Origin: Bagarius yarrelli
Taxonomy: Eukaryota; Chordata; Actinopteri; Siluriformes; Sisoridae
Assembly (NCBI GenBank): GCA_005784505.1
Contig: VCAZ01000041.1
Span: 2,643,501-2,707,500, forward strand
DNA: 64,000 nt
Direction of reading: 5' to 3'
Positions 39,880-61,865 of the stretch are shown piece after piece; the first letter of the stretch is position 1, and the number at the start of each line of letters is the position of its first letter. The translations under genes and the position numbers were made by a program. The notes under the pieces were generated by a model. It did no database searches and had not been told where the DNA came from. It saw only the letters and a program-made list of their open reading frames with translations.

Positions 39880-42800
39880 ATGGTGCAGAAAATGGTGGTG
39901 GTGAGTTTGGCGGTGCTGTTAATCACATCAGCTGCAACATTTTTAGGCGTCTTTTTTGGATATAAGGGTAAAAGTTTACCCGTCGTCACTGGGGGATCGT
40001 ACGCACGTGCGGCAGTAGCAGCAGACGCCGGGCCTTGCTCCGTAATTGGCAGGTAAGAGCTAGATACACAAACAATCCATCATATTAAGCCATATGTCTT
40101 CAACACACATTTGTCTAGAATGTTAGACCAGAGGGGGGATTGTGTAATAGGAACAGTCTGGTATAACAGATTGTAGTAATGTTACTGCTTATATCTTACC
40201 AGTGCCTGTAAGATGCTGCTTTTCTCAGACACCTGATACTGTCCAGGTCAGATTCTAATTTAGACGTGAGGTAGGGTTCTGCAGGTGGTGTGTTGCTTTT
40301 TGTATTAAAGCACACACAAAAAGATCCATCATATTAATTTCTGTGAATCTACAGTTTCTAACAAATATTTGTCTTGTATGTTTGACAAAGGCAGGATACG
40401 TGATATGCATAAAAAATATGTGTATGTTCCAATTTTATGTCAAAATGGCTTTTGCTGTTATTGAGCAAATAAGACAAGACAGAAAGAAAATAGGGAAGGA
40501 AATGGGGAAGGGTCCACCAGGCGGAGTCAAACCATACAGGGGCACTGCTGGAAATTTCGGAGCATTTGTATTACTTTGCTTCGATAGTGTAACTAACAGC
40601 AGAATTCCAGAAAAGTTGAAATGTTGTTTAAATTTGAATAAAATAAAAACTAAAAGACTTTCGAATCACATAAGCTAATATTTTATTCACAATAGTACAT
40701 AGATACCATAACAAATGATTCAACAAAGAAATTTTACACTTTTTATCCACTAAATGAGCTCATTTTAAATTTGATGCCTTCTACAGGTAACAATAAAGTT
40801 GGCATGGGGGCAATGAAGGGCTGAAAAGGCAATACGTTTTAACAAGATTGAGTTGGAAAAAAATTTAGCAATAAATTAAGTAAATTGAGATGAGGTCTGT
40901 AACACGATTAGCTAGAGAACATCATTACACGAAAAATACATTCAAGGCGACCACAAACTCTTCAGCAGCTGGAAACCTGAATCAAGTTCAAGGGGCTTTA
41001 TTGTCATTTCAACCATATATAGGCGAATGCAGTACACAGTGAAATGAAATAACGTTTCTCCAGGACCCCCTGGTGCTACACAAAACATGGAATTCCACAA
41101 AACAACAAATAGCCACTAAACAGGAAAGACATAAAGTGCATGTGTGCAACCTAGTGCAGACAGTGCAGAAACAGACAGTGCAGTAAGCAATATAAACATT
41201 ACAGACATCACAAAGACAAGCAAAAACTGTTTTAAATAGAAGAGAAAATGCTACACTATGGTAAACATACCCCTTGCCAACTATTTTAAAACCCGTAGCA
41301 GGCATCAAATTTGAAATGAGCTCATTTTGTGTATCAATTGTAAAATTTTAAACATTTATGTTTTCCATATGTTCTATTGTGAATATAATATTGGCTCATG
41401 TGATTTAAAAGTCTTTTAGTTTTTATTTATTAAAAAGTCCCAACTTTATTGGAATTCAGGTTGCAAACAGATTTCTGGGGCCCCAAAAGCGCATGGGCTC
41501 TAAAAATTGTCCTTTTTATTTTTTTAGAATAAAAAAAACATTAAAGTTTAAATAAACTTGCCGCCCTCCTATTGTGGCTCCATATATGACAACGCACTAC
41601 CTACTGGGCTACTGGACCGACCGTAAAAACTAAAAAAGTTTTTAAGTCTGTGATGTTAATAAAATATTATCTTGACGATAAAATATATTTTTAAAATGAC
41701 ATATACTGACATTTTCAATCAGTACCAACAGCATAGCAGCCTTTAGAGACTTTTGCTACTTTCTACCTCTAAATATAATCCTGTGGTTGGAAGTGGTGGG
41801 CAAAAAAAAAAAGCTTAAAATTTCAGCCATTAATCTTAACTCCTGACCTAAAATCACTAACTGAACATACAGAATACAAATATCATGGTACAGGGTGTGT
41901 ATGTAATAAAATTGTGTGTGTGTGTGTGTGTGTTGTAGAGACATCCTTCAAAAGGGTGGTTCTGCTGTAGATTCAGCAATTGCTGGACTTTTGTGTGTGG
42001 GTTTAATGAATGCTCACAGTATGGGGATCGGAGGAGGCCTCTTCCTGACCATCTACAATGCTAGCACAGGTACACACCCCTACACACAAACACACACACA
42101 GTAAGTAATTTCTGAACCAATAACAGGCTCATACTGTTTATTCAACCAGAAATTATGCAGCATGACTGATTTACCTTTAAGCATTATGTTTAATAGTTTC
42201 TGAAATGTAAAAAAATTATATAACAATTATTCTTAAAAAAAAGTAAGATAGTAAAAAAGAAGAACAGGAATCACAGGGCGAGATGTGGTAGTGCAGTGGT
42301 TAAGAGGACTGCTAACCGGAAAATCAGGGTATGACTTTCAGCATTACCAAGTTATCACTGCCGGGCCCCTGAGTAAGGCCCCTTTTGCTCAGTTGTATAA
42401 CAGAGATAAATGTAAGTCGCTCTGGATAAGAGCGTCTGCCAAATGCCATAAATGTAAATATAATAGAGACATACAAATATACAAATAAAGACACACAAAT
42501 ATTTAAGTAGAGGTAAAATTATTATTTTTTAAATTAATAAATGTAATTTATTAAGTTGAAATTACATTAAATACCATTATTCCATTATTCAGCACAATAC
42601 CATTGTCTAATACTACTGAATGAAAAAAATACCCACAGTGTAATGCAAAAATTACTAGGGAGACCAAATCTAGAATTTAAACACATTTAAATTCTAGATG
42701 GGGTACAAAGATTATTTTGTTAATATACCTTCGCTACCTGATTATATAATTATACAACATATAAAAAGTGGTCAAAACACATATAATAGAAATGTTGTTT

Positions 42801-44349
42801 TTTTTTAAGCCAAAGTGCTTATTTTCAACAGGAATATCAATATTCATCTTTAAGGCAGAAGATCTTGAAGATTCATCTTCATATTTGCATTAATGGGTTG
42901 TCACCTGGTGCTTATAAGCCTTCGCTACTGCAAATGCTGTCACTATGTCCCCCATATGATTGATTAATAAAAACATTTGTCTCAATTATTACACAATTCA
43001 CAATTATTCTTAGGTCAATTTTCTCTCCATCATTATCTGCTGTCATGCTTTATCTTTTCTTCCTCCTCTTTTTTAATGTTTCAATTAGCAAATGCACTAG
43101 TAATTGCTGTGCTAGTAATTGCTGTGCTGACTCATCAGCGAAACTTGAGAACGCGTCCCCTAGGGGAAATAAAGATCTATTGCTCCATGTTCTTTTTAAT
43201 AATGACATAAAGCTTTTAGGGGCCCCCTTAAAAATGTGTAGGCCCCAGGCAATTGCCTGCCTTGTCTGCCCTATTGCTACGCCTCTACATGTGTCCTATT
43301 CTTTTTCTATTTAATGTAGGTAGCTACAGGACATAACTGTTACTGCTGAGATTCAATCTACTGAATACAGTTGTTATAGGCAAAGTATTTTTTTATATTC
43401 TAACAGTGACTTTGAAATATATTTTTTCACATAAAAAAGTAATGGTACCAGTCAGCATAAAAACGTCTGACATTTGCATAAATTAATTTACAGTAGATTT
43501 ACCACCAAACTAGTGGTTCATGCGATTCTAAGAATTTAAAATGAATGCGTGTAATTACTGTATTTGCTACACTTATGCATGTAAGGGTTTCATCAGAACG
43601 TGCTGAACGAATAAATGACAAGCCTTAAGAGCATGGAGGAAGAGAGATTAATGATGAAGAGATGTAATGATATGAGAATCAGGCAGACATCCAGCATCAC
43701 ACCACAAACTGATTAGACATAAAGACCTCCTTTCCATCACTATGACATGTAATAATTCAACAATTACCATGTCATAAAAAGCATCGTGAGCTGGAACAGT
43801 GTTAGGAATAATGACTGCATATACAGTGCTACTGTAGTTATTATTGGATCTTATCATGCAGGCAGATACATTTATAATATAAAATATAAAGATACAAACC
43901 TAAATATTAAAAAAACCAGGATGTTTACTAAAAGTTTAACTGCCAAAGGGTTTTACTGGCTTTATTCAGATTTTTCAACCAGTCCATTTTGTAAAATATT
44001 TCAGTTATTGAAACTTTTTTTTACTGTTTTTTGTTTTGTTTTTTCCATAGGGAGAGTAGAAACGATTGATGCTCGTGAAACAGCACCCTCTAACGCCTCT
44101 CGGGACATGTTCGGGAACAGCACTGATCTTTCTCAGAAAGGTACTCATTGACTAGTTACATAATCCAGGGTTCAGTATTTAGGATTAATGAATCCAGACA
44201 ACAGATTATTCTTGAGTTAAAAAAAAATGTGTGGGGTTTTAGGGGGTTAATTAATAAGGGTAACTCAGCGGTTGAGGTGTTAGACTGCTGCTTTTAAGAT
44301 CATGGTTCACAACACCACCACTATATATAATATATTAAATAATTAAATA

Positions 44350-44384
<35 letters not shown>

Positions 44385-47300
44385 ACATGCCATCTTCCAA
44401 TTACATTTAAAATCAATTAATAATAAAAGGTCTTAAAAATTAGTAAAGTGAATAATTTAAAAGGTTTTTGAGAAAGTTGTTTGGTTTTTTTAGGCGGCCT
44501 TTCTATCGCCGTTCCTGGAGAAATTCGAGGATATGAGCTGGCTCATCAGCGTCATGGCAAACTGGCCTGGAAAGATCTTTTCACGCCAAGCATCAAACTA
44601 GCAAGGAACGGATTTCCAGTGGGTAAAGCTCTCGCTGGAGCCATTCACAGCAAAAGGGACATCATCCGTGAGGACAAAGCTTTATGGTAAATATCCACCT
44701 GGTGTTCACCAGGTACATCCATTTTGTCTTATATTTCTGTGCTGCTGTGTGACTTTTTGCTACTTTTGACACTTTCTGAAATAATTCTGTGGTCAACAGT
44801 GCTGGGCGAAACCACCAGGCACAACCACAGTTTAGTCAGACCTCGTAGGCAAGATTGCTATCAGCTGACTGGGGGGAAAGCAACCCAATGCCTTTCAGCA
44901 GATTGGGCCAAAGTGGTTCATTTGCAAATCTCTAACAGAGCTTAAACACAGCTCGTCTGCTTTCCCAGCACATCACTTTACAACCCACCAACTCCCCATC
45001 CTCTACTTTAATTTGCTACTCAAACAATTTCCTTTTGTTTTGTGCTGCTCTTCTATTCTTAAAATGGAAGGGTCGCCCCCAAGAGAATGCTGCTGTTACC
45101 CTGTCTAGGCTTTTCATGGAGCACATGGAAAAACAGGGAATTTAAAACAGAGCCATACCGCCGAATGTAACCTTTTAAAATAGCAGTAAAAGTCGATCTA
45201 AAGGTTGCCTATTTGTTCTCTTTTCGACCTGACTTTAACTTTAATATTGATCTGCTTTACTGGAAGTATCTTGAGTGTTTCAGTACTTCTTTAAAATCTT
45301 AATACTGAAAATGTTCATTGTGTGTATGTGTGTTTTAGTTCAGTGTTCTGTAACACAAATGGAGATGTATTGAAAGAAAATGACACCATCACTTTCCATA
45401 AGTTGGCGGATACATATCAGCAGATTGCCGAGAACGGGGCAGACGCTTTTTATAATGGAACAATAGCAGAAAATCTTGTTACAGACATCAGAAGTGCAGG
45501 TGGACTTTCCTATATGCCGGTGGACATTCTTATGTTTCCTCTGACCCCTATTTAGAAGCTTTTTTAAACCCAATAAGGTATCTGATAAGGATTATAATGA
45601 GTATGTGTGTGTGTTTAAGGTGGTATTATAACTATGGAGGATTTACTAAATTACACAGCGCTGCTGAATGAACACCCTCTGAAAGTACCAATTTCGGATT
45701 TTACCATGTTTGTGCCAAACGCTCCATCTAGCGGCCCCATTCTGACCCTCATCCTCAACATACTCGACGGTAAGAATACTTCGAATTAAATTATAGTACA
45801 AAAACAAACTAATTAATTTAACAAGCACTATATGGGCAGAAGTATTAGGACACCTAAACATCACATTTATATGTAAATTTTAAGCTTCCTATTTTAGATT
45901 TAGTCTCACGTCTGTAGTTTTACTCATATAATAAACTCCACACTTCAGGCAATAATGTTAAGGTGAGAAGGTCTGGGGTGAAGTCCAATTCATCCCAAAG
46001 GTGTATTAGGGTTGAGTCAGAGTCAGGACACTCCAGTTCTTCCACTCCAACCAGAACACAGCATGTCTTCATTGAGCTCAGGAGTTTTGTGCACAGAGAC
46101 ATTGTCATGTCTCCGGATAAGGGAAATATTAATACCACAACATATAAAGACATTCTAAACAACCAAGTTCCTCCAACTTTGAGGCAATAGTTTGGGGACA
46201 CATTTATGAGTGTCATGGTAAGAAGTCCACAAACCTTTGGCTATATAGTATAGATATTTTTTCTCCTGCCCACTCCTAAGACACTTTTGACCAAGATATA
46301 ACCTAAATCAACAAATAAATTAAATAATAATATCAAGGTGTTGGAAGTTCCACTGAGATCCTGGTACAGCAGCACAGCCCTGGATCAGTGTTTTTTGTGC
46401 TTTGATCAGACTTGCTTCTGTTTCACAGGTTATAATTTTAAAGCAGACAGTGTTTCCAACAGTCAGAAGAAAATCCTTACATATCATCGCATAGTGGAGG
46501 CTTTCAAATTTGCATATGCAAAACGCAGTGTTCTGGGAGACCCCACGTTTCTTAACATCAGTGATGTAAGTTCTGTTGGAATTTTGCATTTTGGGATTAT
46601 AAAATTTTAGATTTTTTTTTTACTATAATAAAGAAATTTTATTTTTTAGTATTTTAAATATATTGTTATCAATTTTGGGTGTGTTACTTTAAAAAAGGAA
46701 ATTAGTTATAGTTACTAGTTATTTCTCACATATAGTAACTGAGTTACATCATTATAAAAGTAAGTAATTACCAGGGAAAGTGAATCTGAAATTACTGTTT
46801 TGGTCTTATGTTTTAAACACAGATTTATCTTATTCCTTTCACAGTTCGTACAAAACATCACATCTAAAAGTTTTGCAGACTCGATTAGGCAGAAAATTAC
46901 AGACAACACGACACATAATGAGAGTTATTATGAACCTGAATATTTTCTTCCGGAAGATCATGGCACGTCTCATGTTTCTGTAGTGGATGAGGATGGAAAT
47001 GCAGTTGCTGCCACCAGCACGATAAATCAATAGTAAGTGATCTTTCTGTCTGTCTGTATATCTGTTTTGTCTGTCAGTTGGTCTGTCTGTCCAATATATC
47101 TAATCTGTCTGTCTGTTTGTCTGTCTTGTCTGTGGTTCGGTCTGTCTGTGTATTCTCTCTAATCTGTCTGTCTAATATATCTAGTCTGCCTTTCTTTTTA
47201 ATCTATTTTGTCTGTCTGTCTGTTCTATCTAGTCTGGCTGTCTGTCTAATATATCTAATCTGTCTGTCTTGTCTGTGTGGTGGTTTGTCTGTCTAATCTA

Positions 47301-49227
47301 TCTAATCTGTCCGTCTAATTTATCTAATTTTTCTGCCTTGTTTGTCTGTTTTGTCTTTCTATCTATCTAATCTGTTTGTCTAATTTATCTAGTCTGTCTT
47401 TCTGTCTGTCTGATCTATCTAATCTATCTAGTCTGTCTCTCTGTTTAATATATTTAATCTGTCTGCCTTGTCTGTCTTTCTAATCTATCTATTGTGTCAG
47501 ACTAATCTATCTCATCTGTCTGTCTGTCTATTTACTCTGTCTGTCTAATCAATTTAATCTGTCTGTCCGTCCATCTTGCCGTCCAAAAAGTCTAATTACA
47601 CCATTTTGTAATAATGTATTTATTTCTTCAGTTTTGGCTCCAAGGTCATGTCTGCGTCTACGGGAGTGTTGTTGAATAATGAGATGGATGATTTCAGTTC
47701 TCCTTTTCTAACCAATGGATTCGGGGTTCCACCATCACCTAATAACTTCATTGTACCACGTATGTAAACAACTTCCTCCTTAAAAGGTTTGGAGAAATAA
47801 GGAATGTTGATCGATTTACATAAGATATAATAATTTTCACATGTTACATGATTGTTTATTTCTAGATAAGCGTCCCATGTCTTCTATGTGTCCTGCCATC
47901 CTGTTTGATAAAAATAATAAAGTTAAACTGATAGTTGGTGGCTCGGGAGGGACAAAAATCACAACATCAGTTGCTTTGGTAAGTTATAAAAATGGATTAA
48001 AGGAAAGGAAACAGTGGAGGAAGAAAGAAGAAAAAAAACTGAATGAGAAAGAAAAATAATACTGCTGGAAAAAATAACAGAATTTTTTTTCAGGTCATTT
48101 TAAATTCCCTCTTTTTCGACTACGATCTGAAGAAAGCAGTTGTTGAGCCCCGAATTCATCATCAGCTCAGTCCAAACTTCACTGTTTTAGAGTCGGACTT
48201 TGACACGGTGAGTTTAAAATGATCTCCATAACTCAGAAATCTTCTCAATTCACTCCACTGCACATACATGTATCTCTATTACACACTGAAGCTTTTACTT
48301 GTCACATGAGGATAGTAATGACTGACAGGATGACTATATTTGTGAGAGAATGCAAGGTATTGACATTTTTTTTTTCATTTTATAAGATAGGGCAAAAATA
48401 TATCTTGGTAGCCTAACTGGAATACACAATAGCCACAGTACAGGCTAGCGATTTTGAGAGGCCTACATCTAATAAGTGGAATGGGTGGTAACAAACAAGG
48501 AACAGAGCAGCAGGGAAGCATGAGGGTGGACAAGGCAAACAAACGAAACACAGAACAAAAACATCTCTAGGTTACATATGTATCCATGGTTCCTTGAGGA
48601 AACAAGATGCTGCTCTGGAATGCCTTGAACTTTCATGAGGGGGTGACATTTTAGACAGGTAGTGATGCTATATAAACATGATTGGCAGCACATTTGGTAA
48701 ACTCGAAGACAAGAGATCACTGAGAAACTGCCTTATTGCCTCCAAGTGATGGTGGCGACTATAACAGAATACTGTAGTCAAAAATATACATTTTGCTGCA
48801 TAATATTAATTAGAAATAACCAGATTCAATGCAATTTTGGATGAATTTCTAGCCTGCATATATAGTATGTATAATTTTCCTGAAATTTCTAAACAATTTA
48901 CATAATTTTCTTTACGTTTTTATAAATTTCTACTTCAACTTGAAATATATCCAAAAGGGAAATATTTGGAAAGTTTACGTAAATTTACCAGAATTTTACC
49001 AAACATTATCTGCCCATTTGCCACTTTTTTGTATGGTAAAATATCATATATAGTATTAATAACCCCAGTTTTTTGTGCAGGCTGTAATAGAGGGGCTCAT
49101 TGAGAAAAATCACCAGATTGAGAAGTTGACAGCAATCGGCGCTGTGGTTCAGGCAATCCTACAAAAGGAAAACCGTCTGTATGCCGAATCCGACCCTCGA
49201 AAGGGAGGATACGCCGCCGGATACTGA
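39880..49227 (+). CDS. ggt1: gamma-glutamyltransferase 1 (type II membrane ectoenzyme)
   Basis: Cleaves the gamma-glutamyl bond of extracellular glutathione and conjugates, or transfers the group to amino acids. Twelve coding exons with consistent phases give 574 codons (human GGT1, 569): 39880-40052, 41939-42069, 44051-44140, 44494-44686, 45339-45499, 45620-45769, 46429-46565, 46845-47032, 47632-47759, 47866-47978, 48094-48207, 49081-49227 (TGA 49225-49227). Residues about 5-27 form the signal anchor. NAHSMGIGGG is GGT1-type (GGT5 has NPQSMG). Substrate-binding R110 lies in DARETAP. The autocleavage/nucleophile threonine is T386 in HGTSHVSV (codon 46965-46967). NNEMDDF, SSMCP and GGSGGT complete the active site; it ends GYAAGY. 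A GTG 15 bases upstream is in frame, but ATG 39880 fits better. The paralogue label (1a or 1b) is left open. Confidence 0.94.
40200..40253 (+). repeat. local duplicate of ggt1 upstream sequence
   Basis: 'CAGTGCCTGTAAGATGCTGC...CACCTGATACTGTCCAGGTC' matches 39695-39748 at roughly 85 percent. The two copies flank ggt1 exon 1. Nearby, 40070-40150 and 40320-40400 are also similar to each other. Confidence 0.7.
40590..41465 (+). mobile_element. DNA transposon relic with long terminal inverted repeats, plus nested repeat
   Basis: The left part (about 40597-40790) and right part (about 41290-41461) are imperfect reverse complements over about 170 bp: 'AATTCCAGAAAAGTTG', 'AAACTAAAAGACTTTC', 'CACAATAGTACATAGATACC' and 'AATGAGCTCATTTTAAATTT' each recur inverted. 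Between them, 40985-41270 is a different dispersed repeat ('GGGGCTTTATTGTCATTTCA'). It lies in ggt1 intron 1. Tc1/mariner affinity is inference. Confidence 0.65.
42282..42459 (+). repeat. V-SINE copy
   Basis: Head 'TGTGGTAGTGCAGTGGTTAA', core 'GTAAGTCGCTCTGGATAAGA' and 'GCGTCTGCCAAATGCCATAA', tail AAATGTAAAT. One of the best preserved copies. It lies in ggt1 intron 2. Confidence 0.88.
43145..43265 (+). repeat. dispersed repeat shared with 15900-16005
   Basis: 'CGTCCCCTAGGGGAAATAAA', 'TTTAATAATGACAT' and 'GGCCCCAGGCAATTGCCTGC' follow the order of the tolloid intron 3 copy. It lies in ggt1 intron 2. Confidence 0.55.
44265..44325 (+). repeat. V-SINE head fragment
   Basis: 'AACTCAGCGGTTGAGGTGTT AGACTGCTG' through 'AACACCACCA'; truncated by AT-rich sequence and (TA)n at 44349-44385. 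Confidence 0.5.
45823..46252 (+). mobile_element. Tc1-like MITE, near complete
   Basis: Begins 'AGCACTATATGGGCAGAAGT' and ends 'ACCTTTGGCTATATAGTATA', which form short terminal inverted repeats around TA. Internal blocks 'AGGTGTATTAGGGTTGAGTC' and 'CAGAACACAGCATGTCTTCA' are shared with other copies here. It lies in ggt1 intron 6 and has no transposase frame. Confidence 0.7.
47040..47590. repeat. CTGT / AATCTATCT minisatellite
   Basis: About 550 bp of drifting units of CTGTCTGTCTAATCTATCTA, filling most of ggt1 intron 8 between its donor at 47033 and the acceptor at 47631. Confidence 0.9.
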
Positions 49228-49378
49228 CCAGCTTCAATCTCATCTTATTTATGCATGATGTTTCCTGTCATCTGTTTAGATTTTATAGTATGAGTGATAT
49301 TTAACTGATCAGATGGTCACATGATCTGTTGTCCCAGGACTGAAATGACAGATTTTTAGGGTTTAAACAAGACAACTG

Positions 49379-49384
49379 AATAAA
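49379..49384 (+). promoter_or_regulatory. candidate poly(A) signal of ggt1
   Basis: AATAAA about 150 bp after the ggt1 stop codon. A second hexamer, ATTAAA, follows at 49402-49407. Position-based call. Confidence 0.6.
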
Positions 49385-49504
49385 TGGCTTTTTTATATGA
49401 CATTAAAGTTTGAAATGATCTATTTATCTTATATGACTTTTTAGCAATAGATTTACTATTAACATCTGTTATTAATAAACACCATTATTTCAAAAAGAGG
49501 TCAA

Positions 49505-49510
49505 TTTATT
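49505..49510 (-). promoter_or_regulatory. candidate poly(A) signal of ggt5
   Basis: TTTATT on +, AATAAA on -, about 1.6 kb beyond the ggt5 stop codon. I saw no closer canonical hexamer. The 3' UTR would be long and would end about 100 bp from the ggt1 poly(A) site. Confidence 0.3.
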
Positions 49511-50079
49511 CCACATATTAAAGCTATACAGTGTTCCACAACACACACACAAACCACATGTGACATCAGGATTAACAATTTTAACGCCCACACCTGCTAT
49601 ACAATTGTATTTTTAAAAACTATTCTATTATTTCATTAACGGTTTTGAAGGATTGTCCATGCCAGTTTAAATACAAAGTTAAAAAGTTGACACTGATTAA
49701 CTCCATAGGACATCAAACAATAGAAAAAAATATATACAAGTAATAAAGCGAAAAGCTTTGACTATATAAAGTCCTGGCTGTCTAAATTCTGAAAGACGCC
49801 AATAAAAAAACCCCTAGAGTTTAATAAAATGGTTATAAAAATTACTACCAAACATCATACAAAGTATTAGGCTACATCTAAATAGTTGAAATAATGTCAC
49901 AGACAGGGATGCCAATTTAAAATCTATTTCCAGATTTGAATCCTTCTGAATCACTCATTAAACAGATCTGAGTCTTCGAGAGTCATTTAAGTAGGTAGGG
50001 ATTCTAACTACATTTGTTATGATGATTCACTTAAAAAAATCCCTAAAATCCACCAAATCATTGAACTCATGAATGATTC

Positions 50080-50290
50080 TCAAACAAACACTGACTCTCT
50101 CGCATCTGCTAAAATCCCACGGTTCAGATGAATCAGTACCTGTGAGTATGAGTCTCCTGTGTTTCTGACCTTGCAGGAAAGTTTCTAAACAACTTAGTCA
50201 GATACTTGTTTCTATAGTTACTTGTTTCTATAGCTCATTTTTAGTTTGTGCTTATCGGTCATTGTTAGCAACAAGATAAATAAGAACTCA
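50080..50290 (-). repeat. dispersed repeat, inverted copy of 13430-13600
   Basis: 'TAAAATCCCACGGTTCAGAT', 'CCTTGCAGGAAAGTTTCTAA' and 'GTCAGATACTTGTTTC' are the reverse complement of blocks in tolloid intron 1. Confidence 0.55.
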
Positions 50291-50602
50291 ACTGATCCGA
50301 GTACATGAAGAGAGGTATTCGTGAATCACGTGTCATATAAAGAATCCGGATTCGCTCATTTCTAGCGCACAGATACATTCACTTGAGGCACAGTTGGTCT
50401 CATTGTCTTGGGTCTTTTGTGTTAGAGAGATTACAACTACATGTACATATAAGCAATTGGTCCTTGAAGTGTTTTTTTTCAGTAAAGTTAAACCTAGTTT
50501 CTTGAATCATTGTGCTACATTACACAAAACGATCTATCTAGCGAGTAAAAGCTGGGCAAAGGTTTACAATATAACACAGTATAATATGGATATAACATAC
50601 AG

Positions 50603-51083
50603 ACAATATATAAAGAAAAGTATTTGGACACCTGGCCATCACATCTGTATTTGTTTATCAACGTCCCTCACCAGATTTAGTCTTAATCTTACTTCTATAC
50701 ACTGTACTTACTTCACACATCTGTAAATGCTTTCTGCCAGATTGTGTTGCATGACTGTGTGGGGACTGTTTACTCATTCAGCTACGATAGTATTAATGAG
50801 ATCTAACACTAATGTTGAGGTGAGAAGGTCTGGGGTGGAGTCGGTGTTCCAAAGGTGTTCAGTGGGGGGGTCAGAGAGCTATGCAGGACACTCTAATCAT
50901 AACGCAGCATGTGTATATTGAGCTAAGTAGCTTTGTGCACAGGGGTATTGCTATGCTGGAACAGTGTTTGAGTCTCTTTATGCTGCAGCATCTAAAGGCA
51001 TCGCAGGCAATGATTTTGACAAAGATTTAAAGAAGACACAGAGGTTCTGGTAAGATTTTTAAAAACTTTTGGCCATATAGTAT
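50603..51083 (+). mobile_element. Tc1-like MITE copy
   Basis: Starts near 'AAAGTATTTGGACACCTGGC', contains 'GGTCTGGGGTGGAGTCGGTG' and 'TGCTATGCTGGAACAGTGTT', and ends 'AACTTTTGGCCATATAGTAT'. It lies in the likely 3' UTR of ggt5. Confidence 0.7.
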
Positions 51084-51135
51084 CAACTAAAGCATTGTAA
51101 GATACAGGTTGTGGGTTGGGTCTGCTCAAGTGTGA

Positions 51136-61865
<10,730 letters not shown>

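Larger units (their letters stand above)
49228..51135. other. tail-to-tail intergenic region, ggt1 to ggt5
   Basis: Contains 3' UTR sequence of both genes, the repeat at about 50080-50290 that is inverted relative to 13430-13600, and a Tc1-like MITE at 50603-51083 that ends about 50 bp from the ggt5 stop codon. No separate gene was seen. Confidence 0.6.

Noticed and set aside
43786..44151. Open frame upstream of ggt1 exon 3
   Set aside because: Only the part from 44051 matches ggt1. The upstream part is intron ending in a good acceptor.
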